A stretch of 64,000 nt of DNA from Methylomonas fluvii (GCF_014850975.1 NZ_JACXST010000001.1:124001-188000), one strand, 5' to 3'; counted from the stretch's first letter, positions 17,464 to 26,385 are shown. Made by a program: numbers and translations. The notes: generated by a model from the letters alone, not told the origin.

Positions 17464-18507
17464 ATGAGTCAACAAAGAAAAGCGGTGGCGCTGATTTCCG
17501 GCGGCCTGGACTCCATGCTGGCTACCCAAGCCATCCTTGAGCAAGGTATCCATGTCGAGGGCATCAATTTTTTCACCGGCTTTTGCGTGGAAGGCCACAC
17601 CCACGCGATACGCAAGCAAGACGCCGACAAGGTCAAACGCAACAACTCGCTGTGGGTGGCCGAGCAGCTGGGCATCAAGCTGCATATCATCGATGTTATC
17701 GAAGAATACAAAAACGTCCTTCTAAACCCCAAGCACGGTTACGGCGCCAATCTCAATCCTTGCCTGGATTGCAAGATTTTCATGGTCAACAAGGCCAAAC
17801 AGTGGATGGTGGAAAACGGCTTTGATTTCATCATCACCGGCGAAGTGGTCGGCCAACGCCCGATGTCGCAGCGCAAGCAAACCATGCCCATCGTCGCCGC
17901 TCAATCCGGTGCCGACGATTTACTGGTCAGACCCTTGTCCGCGCAAAACCTACCCGCCACGTTGCCGGAACGCGAAGGCTGGATCAGTCGCGAGAAAATG
18001 TTTGGTTTCAGCGGCCGGTCACGCAAACCGCAAATGACCTTGGCGAAAGAATATGGATTTACTGACTACGCCCAACCCGCCGGCGGCTGCTGCTTTTTGA
18101 CCGACGAAGCCTATTCATTGAAGTTGGTTGATCTATGGAAAGCACGCGGCGAGCGGGATTACGATCTGGACGACGTGATGCTGCTGAAAGTGGGCCGCCA
18201 CATTCGCCCCAAACCACATTTCAAAGTCATCATAGCGCGCGAGGACGGCGAAGCCCGCTTCATGAGCGGTTATAAAAAAGAATTTATGAGTATGAACTGC
18301 GCCAGCCATCGCGGCCCGCTGGCCTTAATCGACGGCACGCCCAGCGAAGACGATTTGCTGCAGGCCGCTCAGATTACCGCCCGCTACGGCCAAGGCCGCG
18401 AAGCCGAGCAGGTGGAAGTGACCATCCGCGACCGGGAAGGCAACGAGCGCAATGTTTTCGTTAAACCTTTGCTTGCCGACGACATTCCGCAAGAGTGGTT
18501 CGTATGA
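17464..18507 (+). CDS. PP-loop ATPase, ThiI/MnmA-related, likely tRNA thiolation or sulfur transfer
   Basis: A 347-aa protein whose N-terminus carries the adenylating PP-loop SGGLDSML. Cysteines in NPCLDCKIFM and in PAGGCCFL are candidates for persulfide formation or Fe-S binding. The middle TGEVVGQRPMSQRKQ segment is typical of the thiouridylase-like group, and the C-terminal ~130 residues (VMLLKVGRHIRPKPHFKVI) resemble an NFACT-R/DUF814 RNA-binding domain. Genes of this type are usually annotated as tRNA methyltransferase-like, which is misleading: the PP-loop chemistry is adenylation followed by sulfur insertion. It overlaps the tusA-like gene (ATGA), which supports sulfur delivery to an RNA or cofactor. 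Substrate unknown. Confidence 0.75.
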   Translation: MSQQRKAVALISGGLDSMLATQAILEQGIHVEGINFFTGFCVEGHTHAIRKQDADKVKRNNSLWVAEQLGIKLHIIDVIEEYKNVLLNPKHGYGANLNPCLDCKIFMVNKAKQWMVENGFDFIITGEVVGQRPMSQRKQTMPIVAAQSGADDLLVRPLSAQNLPATLPEREGWISREKMFGFSGRSRKPQMTLAKEYGFTDYAQPAGGCCFLTDEAYSLKLVDLWKARGERDYDLDDVMLLKVGRHIRPKPHFKVIIAREDGEARFMSGYKKEFMSMNCASHRGPLALIDGTPSEDDLLQAAQITARYGQGREAEQVEVTIRDREGNERNVFVKPLLADDIPQEWFV

Positions 18508-18728
18508 GTGAACATGTTTTGAACGCCCGCCGCCTGCTTTGTCCGTTGCCGGTGATCCGCACTCAGGACAAAGTCAAAACCCTGGTGACCGGCGACGTGC
18601 TGACTGTCGAGTGCACTGATCCGGGCGTGATGCAGGATATTCCGGCTTGGTGTCGGATTAATGGGCATCGGGTGTTGGAGACTCGGGCGGATGGTGGGGA
18701 GTATGTGATTGTGTTGGAAGTAGGCTGA
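18504..18728 (+). CDS. TusA-family sulfurtransferase
   Basis: A 74-aa TusA/SirA-type sulfur carrier. The persulfide cysteine is C13 in the LLCPLPVIR signature, followed by GDVLTVECTDPGVMQDIPAWC and the terminal GGEYVIVLEVG. The start is ATG 18504, which shares bases with the upstream TGA; an in-frame GTG at 18495 would lie inside the previous gene. The partner is most likely the PP-loop ATPase just upstream, with TusA handing over sulfur. Several TusA paralogues exist in most gammaproteobacteria, so I do not give the symbol of the E. coli gene. Confidence 0.9.
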   Translation: MSEHVLNARRLLCPLPVIRTQDKVKTLVTGDVLTVECTDPGVMQDIPAWCRINGHRVLETRADGGEYVIVLEVG

Positions 18729-18744
18729 GCTGTTTGGTTGGTTG

Positions 18745-19002
18745 TGTCGCTGTCGCGACGGGTTTTAGATGTCGGGTCTCGGCCCGACAGCCGAGATACT
18801 TTTCTTTGCTTGTCCAAAGAAAAGTATCCAAAAGAAAAGACACCCGGATGCCGCTTTTTTCCTGCGCGCCGAAGCTTTCGACGGGGATCGACAGAAGGGG
18901 CTTCCTGCCCCTCTGTCGATGTGCGGCATCCATGCCGCACCCCTGCGGGCTATTCCCGCCGAAAGCTCCGGTGCTCGGCGCAGCATACGGGAGGAAAACC
19001 GT
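18745..19002 (+). repeat. Structured intergenic repeat, left copy
   Basis: About 258 bases whose inverted copy lies at 20151-20408. It is a chain of hairpins: GTCGGG/CCCGAC near 18771, ATACTTTTCTTT/AAAGAAAAGTAT (18796-18827), an AGGGGC/GCCCCT hairpin extended by ATCGACAG/CTGTCGAT (18887-18920), and GTGCGGCAT/ATGCCGCAC (18921-18940). Frames running through it on both strands are artefacts. The two copies flank the gene at 19034-19903. Confidence 0.85.
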
Positions 19003-19033
19003 CGCGATAGTAAGAATTGCTTTATTTACGGAA

Positions 19034-19903
19034 ATGGATGATATACAGAAACCATCTAAAAACTTCTTTGGCGTCAGAATCATGACTGATATTGGAAACA
19101 GTAAAGCTCACTCGACCGTTCGTTCGTCTCCACGCGACGCGACAGAAAACGTTATCCCCCATTGGAATCCCACAACAGAACTGGACGCCATCTGCAGGAA
19201 CGTAAAGGAGCTTCGGCATCGCGGCGCATCCGAAGAGGCTATCACCACACACTTTGGAGAACAACTGCAGGCCATTACTGCCAGACAAAACAAAGAAACC
19301 GCTGAAGTAGTAGTCGATATTTATGCGTCACAAGCCTATGCAAATGGATTCGTTTCCCCAAAGTGGAATCTTCTTTCTATAATCGCTCTAGCGACTGTTT
19401 TTGCTGGTTTTTCCTTGGAGCTTACCATAGGCAACCAATTTGTCTTTTCAGCCGCGAATCAATACCGCGCTGCGTTCCCTTGGTTGACGGCATTCTTAGC
19501 TATCATTTCTGCTTGGATATGGTTTTCCCTTCAGCACAAAAATCACATCTGGGCGAAACACTACCCTACTTGGTGGGTCCGCTGGCTTCTTGTGTTTCCC
19601 GGCATGGTTGCTACATCTTCGATCATAGTCGCTATATCTCCACTAGGCTGGTTAGCATTGTATGGGTGGATTTTTGGTTCGCCAACTGAAGGTCACGAAG
19701 CAAAGATGCTTAGTGTTGCCGCTTACCATTCAGGTTCGCGCGGTTGCCATCAAAACGCAGAAATCATCATAAACGGCAACTCGGCCACAGTCTGCCTCGA
19801 CAAAGCCATATCAGGTAGAGTGCCTGCGGTTGGCGAAGCTGTAACCGTGGCTGGCCGGATCTCAAGGGCTGGTGTGTTCGTTGATGAGATACGCGCAAGG
19901 TAA
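19034..19903 (+). CDS. Membrane protein of unknown function inside a repeat-flanked segment
   Basis: Coding from ATG 19034 (GGA just before it; ATG 19082 is an alternative) to 19903, about 289 aa. The N-terminal ~100 residues are charged and helical (ELDAICRNVKELRHRGASEEAITTHF...). Then come membrane segments near LLSIIALATVFAGFSL, WLTAFLAIISAWIWF and WLLVFPGMVATSSIIVAI/GWLALYGWIFG, and a ~65-residue C-terminal domain with a GCHQNAEIIINGNSATVCL core that looks like a small beta domain with a cysteine pair. I recognise no family. Lower GC than the neighbours and enclosure by inverted repeats suggest acquisition as a cassette. A terminator follows at 19925. Confidence 0.65.
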   Translation: MDDIQKPSKNFFGVRIMTDIGNSKAHSTVRSSPRDATENVIPHWNPTTELDAICRNVKELRHRGASEEAITTHFGEQLQAITARQNKETAEVVVDIYASQAYANGFVSPKWNLLSIIALATVFAGFSLELTIGNQFVFSAANQYRAAFPWLTAFLAIISAWIWFSLQHKNHIWAKHYPTWWVRWLLVFPGMVATSSIIVAISPLGWLALYGWIFGSPTEGHEAKMLSVAAYHSGSRGCHQNAEIIINGNSATVCLDKAISGRVPAVGEAVTVAGRISRAGVFVDEIRAR

Positions 19904-19924
19904 TGAAACGCGGTAAGCCACGTA

Positions 19925-19946
19925 GGTACGCACCGCGTACCTTTTT
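19925..19946 (+). terminator. Intrinsic terminator after the repeat-flanked gene
   Basis: GGTACGC (19925-19931) pairs with GCGTACC (19935-19941) and five T residues follow. The same GGTACGC/GCGTACC arms recur at 19976-19992 without a T-run, so this sequence is also part of a local repeat family. Confidence 0.8.
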
Positions 19947-20150
19947 GAGTTTTAAGCGGCCAGCCATTTGAACATGGTACGCGATGCGTACCCTACTTAT
20001 TTTGAATCAAGCCCGGTAGGGTGGGCACGGCTGTTTGTGTCCACGCGGTTTTATAGTTATCGGCTCAACAAGGTGGGCAAAAAAGCGTTGCCCACACTAC
20101 ATTTGAATGTGGTGTTAAGGTTAAGGCCACGAAGTGTATCTAAATTACGG
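19947..20150. repeat. Short hairpin repeats between cassette gene and right repeat
   Basis: No gene is present. It contains GGTACGC/GCGTACC (19976-19992), a GGTGGGCACGG piece near 20018, and GTGGGCAA/TTGCCCAC (20073-20095). These are typical high-copy intergenic palindromes; the same arms reappear within this stretch. Confidence 0.6.
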
Positions 20151-20408
20151 GACGGTTTTGTCCCGTATGCCGCGCCGAGCACCGGAGCTTTTGGACGGAA
20201 TAGCCCGTAGGGGTGCGGCATGGATGCCGCACGTTGTCGAAGGGGCAGGAAGCCCCTTCGACAACCCCGTTCAAAAGCGAGGAGCGCAGGGAATAAGCGG
20301 CATCCGGGTGTCTTTTCTTTTGGGTACTTTTCTTTGGACAAGCAAAGAAAAGTACCTCGGCTGTCGGGCCGAGACCCGACGTTAAATCAAGCCGTCGCGA
20401 TAGCGACA
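20151..20408 (-). repeat. Structured intergenic repeat, right copy (inverted)
   Basis: Inverted counterpart of 18745-19002, roughly 85 per cent alike by eye. The same hairpins are present, but outer stem bases differ and still pair: GTTGTCGA/TCGACAAC here against ATCGACAG/CTGTCGAT in the left copy, and GTACTTTT/AAAAGTAC against ATACTTTT/AAAAGTAT. It ends 40 bases before argJ. Confidence 0.85.
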
Positions 20409-20447
20409 CAAAGTAGAACAGCTAATTAGTATTAACAGGTTACAACT

Positions 20448-21662
20448 ATGGCAGTAGGACAAATCGACTTCCCCACCATGCATGCCGTCAAAGGCATCAA
20501 ACTCGGCACCTGCAATGCCGGCATCAAACAAACCGTCCGCGACGATATTTTAGTCATCGAAATGGCGGACGGCGGTAGTTGCGCGGCAGTATTTACCCAA
20601 AATGCCTTTTGCGCGGCACCAGTGCATATCGCCAAAGCGCATTTGTCGCAAAACCCGCGTTGGTTGCTGGTCAATTCCGGCAACGCCAATGCCGGGACCG
20701 GCAAGCAAGGCTTGCAAGATGCCTTCGCTTGCTGCGCCAATCTGGCTGGGGAAGTAGAGGCCTTGGCGCAACAAGTGTTGCCGTTCTCTACCGGCGTCAT
20801 CGGCGAACCGCTGCCGGTGGAAAAACTCACGGCGGCATTGCCGAGCGCCGTCGAAAACCTAGCTGAAAGCCATTGGGACAAAGCCGCGCGCGCCATTATG
20901 ACGACCGACACCTTTCCCAAGGGCGCTTCGCTCGTCATCGATATAGCCGGCCATCCGGTGACGATCACCGGCATTTCCAAGGGCGCCGGCATGATTCAAC
21001 CCAATATGGCGACCATGCTGGGTTTTGTGGCTACCGATGCCCGTATCGAGCAATCCTTGTTACAACAATGTTTGTCCGCGGCAGCGGAAAAATCCTTTAA
21101 TCGCATTACCGTAGACGGCGATACCTCAACTAACGATGCCTGCGTGCTATTAGCCAGCGGCAGTAGCGCAGCCCCGGAAATTTTGGCCGGCAGCGCGGAG
21201 TATGCGGCCTTCGCCGAGGCCGTGATGACGGTTTGCAAACGCCTGGCGGAACTGATTATTCGCGACGGCGAAGGCGCTACCAAGCTGATGCGCATTGTGG
21301 TCGAACAAGCCCGCGACAGCGCTGAGGCGGTGCAAGTCGCCAAAACCATTGCTCACTCACCTCTGGTGAAAACAGCGTTTTTTGCCAGCGACCCGAACTG
21401 GGGTCGGATTCTGGCGGCGGTCGGCCGGGCCGGGGTCGAAAACATGGATCTGGATAAAATCGAAATTTATCTAGGCACGGTGTGCATCGTCGAAAACGGC
21501 GGCAGAGCCCGCTCTTACACGGAGCAAGACGGCCAGCGCGTGATGAATCAGGAGGAAATCGTCGTCACCGTCAGACTGGGACGCGGCGTGATTAGCGAGG
21601 AAGTGCTGACTTGCGACTTTTCCTACGATTACGTGAAAATCAACGCTGAATACCGTACCTAA
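20448..21662 (+). CDS. argJ: Glutamate N-acetyltransferase / amino-acid acetyltransferase ArgJ
   Basis: Ornithine acetyltransferase of the cyclic arginine pathway: it recycles the acetyl group from N-acetylornithine to glutamate. The precursor self-cleaves before Thr189 in NMATMLGF, preceded by the conserved GAGMIQPNMA. Other family segments are LVNSGNANAGTGKQG (oxyanion region), STGVIGEPLP, VDGDTSTND and ASDPNWGRILAAVGRAG. Length 404 aa is normal. The Nudix-ThiE gene follows after 13 bases, an arrangement seen in many gammaproteobacteria. Whether it is bifunctional cannot be read from sequence alone. Confidence 0.96.
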   Translation: MAVGQIDFPTMHAVKGIKLGTCNAGIKQTVRDDILVIEMADGGSCAAVFTQNAFCAAPVHIAKAHLSQNPRWLLVNSGNANAGTGKQGLQDAFACCANLAGEVEALAQQVLPFSTGVIGEPLPVEKLTAALPSAVENLAESHWDKAARAIMTTDTFPKGASLVIDIAGHPVTITGISKGAGMIQPNMATMLGFVATDARIEQSLLQQCLSAAAEKSFNRITVDGDTSTNDACVLLASGSSAAPEILAGSAEYAAFAEAVMTVCKRLAELIIRDGEGATKLMRIVVEQARDSAEAVQVAKTIAHSPLVKTAFFASDPNWGRILAAVGRAGVENMDLDKIEIYLGTVCIVENGGRARSYTEQDGQRVMNQEEIVVTVRLGRGVISEEVLTCDFSYDYVKINAEYRT

Positions 21663-21675
21663 GCGCGGGAAAAGC

Positions 21676-22620
21676 ATGTCCACCCATAACCAGCTTCTGC
21701 ATGTCGCGGTCGGCGTAATCCGCGACGACGACGGCAGGATTTTGATTACCCAACGCGCCAAACACGCGCATCAAGGCGGCTTGTGGGAATTTCCCGGCGG
21801 TAAACTGGAAGCAGATGAACCGGTACAGCAAGCACTAGCCCGTGAGCTGGCGGAAGAAGTCGGTATTCAGGTACAAACCGCAACACCGCTGATCAAAATC
21901 AACCACGATTACGGCGACAGGCATGTGTTATTGGACGTCTGGAATGTCACGGCTTTTACCGGCAAGGCCAGAGGCTGCGAAGGCCAGGCGATGCGCTGGG
22001 TTGATGCCGAGCAACTAAGGGAGTTTACCTTCCCGGCCGCCAACATCCCCATCATCGCCGCCGCGCAACTTCCGCATTATTACGCCATCATGGAAGGCCG
22101 TAGCGCTGCCGAAGCATGGGACAATTGCCAACGGATTTTGGCGACTGGCATCAAACTACTGCAATTTCGGGTTAAGTCTTTACCTATTGCCGATTTGCAA
22201 ACTGTCTTCGAGCAAGTTTCTCAGCTTTGCCGGCAGCAACAGGTTAGCTTGCTGGTCAACGCCGATTTGCCTGTCGATACGGTTAATGCGCAAGGCCTGC
22301 ACCTGAGCAGCCGCGCCTTGCTGGCCTGTCATGAACGGCCAAACGGCTATCGCTGGGTGGCGGCATCGTGTCATAACCTTGATGAACTGAAACACGCAGA
22401 AGCGCTGGGCCTGGACTTTGCGGTTTTAGCACCTATCCAAGCAACCGCATCCCATCCGGACGCCACGCCGCTAGGCTGGCAGGCTTTGAGCGAATTGCTT
22501 GAGCACATCAATTTACCGGTGTTTGCCTTGGGAGGTTTGGGGAAGCACGACCTGAACCGAGCCCTTGCCGCCGGCGCCCAGGGCATAGCCGGCATCAGCA
22601 CCTTTTTAGCGGCAGATTAG
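21676..22620 (+). CDS. Nudix hydrolase fused to thiamine-phosphate-synthase-like domain
   Basis: A 314-aa fusion. Residues 1-~130 are a MutT-type domain with a complete Nudix box (GGKLEADEPVQQALARELAEEVGI), as in 8-oxo-dGTP pyrophosphatase. Residues ~135-314 are a TIM-barrel like ThiE/TenI (LLQFRVKSL, LLVNADLPVD, GLHLSSRAL, LDFAVLAPIQAT, FALGGLGKHD). This two-domain form is widespread in gammaproteobacteria, where the first half cleans oxidised dGTP; the role of the ThiE-like half is unclear, and its phosphate-binding end is degenerate relative to true ThiE. Confidence 0.9.
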   Translation: MSTHNQLLHVAVGVIRDDDGRILITQRAKHAHQGGLWEFPGGKLEADEPVQQALARELAEEVGIQVQTATPLIKINHDYGDRHVLLDVWNVTAFTGKARGCEGQAMRWVDAEQLREFTFPAANIPIIAAAQLPHYYAIMEGRSAAEAWDNCQRILATGIKLLQFRVKSLPIADLQTVFEQVSQLCRQQQVSLLVNADLPVDTVNAQGLHLSSRALLACHERPNGYRWVAASCHNLDELKHAEALGLDFAVLAPIQATASHPDATPLGWQALSELLEHINLPVFALGGLGKHDLNRALAAGAQGIAGISTFLAAD

Positions 22621-22636
22621 CAAGATAAACTCCGGC

Positions 22637-22840
22637 TTAGTAGGATTCGAAATCCGAATTTTCGTCGTCTTCGTCAAGCAGCGGCGGACCGGGGATTTTG
22701 TGAGCTTCGGTAGCCCAATCACCTAAATCGATTATTTTGCAACGTTCCGAACAGAACGGTTTGAATAGTTCGGCCGCTATCCAGGCTACCGGCTTGCGAC
22801 ACGTGGGGCATGCCACCATAGGTGGGGTATTCGTGGTCAT
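22637..22840 (-). CDS. yacG: DNA gyrase inhibitor YacG
   Basis: A 67-aa zinc-ribbon protein with C-P-T-C and, further on, [17 protein letters not shown], the four-cysteine signature of the family, and an acidic C-terminal tail ([12 protein letters not shown]). YacG binds GyrB and blocks DNA binding by gyrase. Last gene of the pilBCD-coaE-zapD-yacG run; its start overlaps the zapD stop by one base (TGATG). Confidence 0.93.
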   Translation of the reverse strand: MTTNTPPMVACPTCRKPVAWIAAELFKPFCSERCKIIDLGDWATEAHKIPGPPLLDEDDENSDFESY

Positions 22841-23613
22841 CAGAACATGCAGCGGGTCAAGGAAAATTCGACATCGTCGAGCGTCTGGCTGGGCCGGTTT
22901 TCATCGACAGACGGGTTCATAAAACGAATGCTAAACCGATGCTTGCCGCCACTGATTTCGGCAAAACAAGGCATATCGGCGGCTAATCCCACGCGTAGCA
23001 ATTGCACCGGATGATTTTTATTGTCCAGCGCCAATTGGAAAAATCCGGCCTTGGCAAGTTCCTGCGTAGGCACGCTGCTTTGCCTGATAAAACCCAGGAT
23101 CAAATCGATAGCCACGCGAATATCCACGAACGGTTGAGTCCAGCGTTCCAGGTCTTTTTGCTGCTCGGCTTCGTGTTGCTCCAGCCAGTAATGAAAGGCA
23201 GGCAAATCAAAAGAACAGCTGCCGCCGGGGATGGAGTTGCGCTGCGAAATACTTTGAAACAAATCGCTTTCCATCACGCTGATGCCGATTTTGCCGTTCG
23301 CGCTATACAAATTACGGCTGGCTTGATTCAGCTCGAGCAGAATTTCCTGCAATTTTTCATCATCGACGCCGTGAGTATGCGCCAGTTGATTCAATACTTT
23401 GGTGTGCCTATCCAGCTCTTTGATCAACTCGGATTTCAAGTCGCTGCGGCTGAAGATCATCAAGATGTCGAGTAAAACCGAAATGGCGGCGCGTTTATCG
23501 AAAACCGAAGCGCCCAACATGAAGTGACTGAGCTGTTGAAAGAGTTGCTCCAAGCGCATAAACACCCGAATTCGTTCATTGAGAGGGAATTCGTAGATAG
23601 TTTGTGTATTCAA
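22840..23613 (-). CDS. zapD: Cell division protein ZapD
   Basis: A 257-aa FtsZ-bundling factor acting at the Z-ring. Recognised from the N-terminal [19 protein letters not shown], the helical domain ([17 protein letters not shown]) and the C-terminal beta domain ([23 protein letters not shown]). Length is normal. It overlaps coaE by four bases and yacG by one, matching the conserved cluster order in gammaproteobacteria. Confidence 0.93.
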   Translation of the reverse strand: MNTQTIYEFPLNERIRVFMRLEQLFQQLSHFMLGASVFDKRAAISVLLDILMIFSRSDLKSELIKELDRHTKVLNQLAHTHGVDDEKLQEILLELNQASRNLYSANGKIGISVMESDLFQSISQRNSIPGGSCSFDLPAFHYWLEQHEAEQQKDLERWTQPFVDIRVAIDLILGFIRQSSVPTQELAKAGFFQLALDNKNHPVQLLRVGLAADMPCFAEISGGKHRFSIRFMNPSVDENRPSQTLDDVEFSLTRCMF

Positions 23614-24221
23614 GCCGATTGTGTCCTGACGGTGGCTAACAAAATGTAGGAATTGTGCAGTCTTTTAACCTGTTCTGCAAGCTGCTCGGGGCCGGCGATA
23701 TTCTCGATGACATCGTCCGCTTTGCTTAAGCGGTCTTGCCGCGACATTTGGCTGTCGATGATGGCTTGCACTTGCTGACGAGTGAGTTTATCGCGCGCGG
23801 TAACCCGTGCTATTTGTACATCCACCGGGCAGTCGATTAACAAAACCCGATCCACGACATAAGGATTTTTCGACTCCAGCAGCAGCGGCACGGCAATTAT
23901 GCAATAGTCGGCCGTTAGCGTATTTACCTCCGCCGCAATTTGCGCATAGACCAAGGGATGCATGATGCCATCCAATTCACGCTTTTTGTCCGCATCAGTG
24001 AATACCGCATCGCGCAGTCTGGCGCGATTCAAGCTACCGTCCTGGTTAAGCATCTGTTGCCCAAAAGACTTAGCGATCAGCGACAGAGCAGGCTGCCCCG
24101 TCTCGACCAACTGTCGGGCAATCAAATCTGCATCGACAATGGGCACACCAAATTCGGCAAACAACCGGCAAACCGTCGATTTACCGCTGCCTATGCCGCC
24201 CGTCAGACCAATCTTCAGCAT
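23610..24221 (-). CDS. coaE: Dephospho-CoA kinase CoaE
   Basis: Phosphorylates the 3'-hydroxyl of dephospho-CoA in the last step of coenzyme A synthesis. Walker A is GGIGSGKST near the N-terminus, then VPIVDADLIARQLVE, the CoA-binding region HPLVYAQI and the lid (ARDKLTRQQVQAIIDSQ). Length 203 aa is normal. It sits three bases after pilD and overlaps zapD. Confidence 0.95.
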   Translation of the reverse strand: MLKIGLTGGIGSGKSTVCRLFAEFGVPIVDADLIARQLVETGQPALSLIAKSFGQQMLNQDGSLNRARLRDAVFTDADKKRELDGIMHPLVYAQIAAEVNTLTADYCIIAVPLLLESKNPYVVDRVLLIDCPVDVQIARVTARDKLTRQQVQAIIDSQMSRQDRLSKADDVIENIAGPEQLAEQVKRLHNSYILLATVRTQSA

Positions 24222-24224
24222 CGC

Positions 24225-25091
24225 CTACAAACCGGCACTATGCAGATATAAGGCATTCAGCTCCGGCCCGAACAACATCGCCAGCCAGCCGGCCATAGCC
24301 AGATAAGGCCCGAAGGGTATCGGTTTGCCGGCATCGCGTTTGCCGAACACGATCATCGCAATGCCGATGACCGCGCCCACCAAAGAAGACAGGAGAATAA
24401 TCAGCGGTAGATATTGCCAACCCAGCCAAGCACCGAACAGCGCCAGCAGTTTGAAATCGCCATACCCCATTCCTTCCTTGCCGGTCAGCAATTTAAAAAT
24501 TTGATAAACGCTCCACAGGCTCAAATAGCCTACAACCGCGCCGATAATCGCGTCGTGGCTATTCGTGTAAATATCAAACAGGCTTAACAGCAGACCCAGC
24601 CACAGCATGGGCAGCGTGATCGAATCCGGTAACAATTGCTGATCGATGTCGATAAAACTCAATGCAATCAAACACCAAGTCAAGGGCAATGCAAACGCTA
24701 AAGCCAAGCCGTAGCCGAAATGCCAAGCCACGACCGCAGAACACAGCCCAGTAAACGCTTCGATAAGCGGGTAACGGATGGCGATTTTCACCCCACAATG
24801 TGCGCATTTACCGCCCAACAACAGGTAACTGATGACCGGAATGTTTTGATAGGCTTTGATCTCGGCTTTGCAAGACGGGCAATGCGAGGCCGGCAACATC
24901 AGGTTGAACACTTCGCTTGCTTCATCATGCGGGAGCTGCAAATATTCCCGGCATTCGCGCCGCCAACCCGTCTGCATCATCACCGGCAAACGGTAGATCA
25001 CCACGTTCAGAAAACTGCCGACCAACAGGCCCAGCACGCAAATGACGCTAATCAGAAACAGCGGATATTGTTGTAGAGTGGCAAAAACCAT
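24225..25091 (-). CDS. pilD: Type IV prepilin peptidase / N-methyltransferase PilD
   Basis: Inner-membrane aspartic peptidase that cleaves and N-methylates prepilins. The N-terminal half holds the zinc-binding cysteine pairs C-P-S-C and C-A-H-C in the first cytoplasmic loop. Catalytic aspartates are in FIDIDQQLLPD and GMGYGDFKL. About seven to eight membrane helices, 288 aa. It follows pilC after 74 bases in the pilB-pilC-pilD order. Confidence 0.95.
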   Translation of the reverse strand: MVFATLQQYPLFLISVICVLGLLVGSFLNVVIYRLPVMMQTGWRRECREYLQLPHDEASEVFNLMLPASHCPSCKAEIKAYQNIPVISYLLLGGKCAHCGVKIAIRYPLIEAFTGLCSAVVAWHFGYGLALAFALPLTWCLIALSFIDIDQQLLPDSITLPMLWLGLLLSLFDIYTNSHDAIIGAVVGYLSLWSVYQIFKLLTGKEGMGYGDFKLLALFGAWLGWQYLPLIILLSSLVGAVIGIAMIVFGKRDAGKPIPFGPYLAMAGWLAMLFGPELNALYLHSAGL

Positions 25092-25165
25092 GAGGGGAGA
25101 GGATGTGTGTAATTCGGCCCCGGCGCTCGGCCCAACGATGGCAAGCAGCCGGGGAATAACAAAAA

Positions 25166-26383
25166 TTAAATAGCGGCGCCCAGCTTGAAGATAGGCAGAT
25201 ACATCGCGACAATCAAGCCGCCGACGAGGATACCCAGGATCACCATGATGATTGGCTCCATCAAACTGCTCAGGTTATCGACCAGGTTATCCACTTCTTC
25301 TTCGTAAAAGTCGGCTACTTTGTCCAGCATCGCATCAATGGAACCGGACTCCTCGCCGATCGCCACCATTTGTACCACCATATTCGGAAACATGCCGGTG
25401 GTCTCCAAAGCAAACTTCAATTGCTGGCCGGTGGAAACGTCGTCGCGCACAGCCATCACCGCTTCGTAAAACAAAATATTGCCGCAGGCCCCGGCCACCG
25501 AAACCAGCGCTTCAACCAAGGGCACGCCAGCCGCCGACATGGTGGACAGCGTTCTGGCAAAACGGGCGATGGCCGATTTTTCCAGAATCATCCCGACGAC
25601 CGGGATTTTCAGCAAAGTCTTATCCAGAAAATGGTTAAACGCCTTCGAGCGCTTTTTAAAATAATTGAATACATAAGCGGTAATACCGATAACCCCAATT
25701 ACCGCCCACCACCATTCCTGCACCCACGCCGACAGCTCAATAACAAATTGGGTAAATGCCGGCAGGTCGGCACCGAAACCTTTAAACAAATCCTCGAACA
25801 CCGGCACCACGAAAATCAGCAAAATCGCGGTGACGATAAACGCGACCACCAACACCGCAATCGGGTAGGTCAATGCTTTTTTAACCTTCTTTTTGATCGA
25901 CTCGGTTTTTTCTTTGTAGGTGGCAATCTTGTCGAGCAAAGTTTCCAATACCCCTGCATGTTCCCCTGCCTCGACCAAATTGCAGAACAGGGCATCGAAA
26001 TACAGTGGCTTACGGTTTAGGGCCTGGGCTAGGGTGTCGCCGCCTTCCACATCAGCTTTTATCGATAGCAGCAATTCCGACATACTGGCGTTGTCGTGTC
26101 CCTTGCCGATAATGTCGAACGATTGCACCAAAGGCACACCAGCGGCCAGCATCGTCGCCAGCTGTCTGGCGAACACCGCGATGTCGCCGGGTGTGATTTT
26201 CTGCACTCTGGCACCGAATAAGGGCTTGGACTTGGCTTTGATACCGATGACCCGAATGCCCATCCGCCGCAATTCGGCGCGCGCGATGACCTCGCTCTTG
26301 GCGCTGATGGTGCCTTTGGTTTTCTTGTTTTGCCTATCGAAACCGTCCCAATTGAACTCGATTTGCTCATCTTGCTTTGCCAT
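25166..26383 (-). CDS. pilC: Type IV pilus inner-membrane platform protein PilC
   Basis: A 405-aa T2SSF-family protein that anchors the pilus motor ATPases. It shows two homologous T2SSF domains (FARQLATMLAAGVPLVQSF and FARTLSTMSAAGVPLVEAL), each followed by membrane helices, and the C-terminal VMVILGILVGGLIVAMYLPIF helix. Two bases separate it from pilB. No pilin gene lies in the window. Confidence 0.95.
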   Translation of the reverse strand: MAKQDEQIEFNWDGFDRQNKKTKGTISAKSEVIARAELRRMGIRVIGIKAKSKPLFGARVQKITPGDIAVFARQLATMLAAGVPLVQSFDIIGKGHDNASMSELLLSIKADVEGGDTLAQALNRKPLYFDALFCNLVEAGEHAGVLETLLDKIATYKEKTESIKKKVKKALTYPIAVLVVAFIVTAILLIFVVPVFEDLFKGFGADLPAFTQFVIELSAWVQEWWWAVIGVIGITAYVFNYFKKRSKAFNHFLDKTLLKIPVVGMILEKSAIARFARTLSTMSAAGVPLVEALVSVAGACGNILFYEAVMAVRDDVSTGQQLKFALETTGMFPNMVVQMVAIGEESGSIDAMLDKVADFYEEEVDNLVDNLSSLMEPIIMVILGILVGGLIVAMYLPIFKLGAAI

Positions 26384-26385
26384 GA

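Noticed and set aside
18734..19033. Open frame extending the membrane-protein gene upstream through the left repeat
   Set aside because: The added ~100 residues are translated repeat sequence; the inverted copy gives similar false peptides, and no ribosome site is present.
18745..20408. Insertion sequence or composite transposon
   Set aside because: There are inverted repeats but no transposase or integrase between them; the repeats are hairpin chains rather than simple terminal repeats.
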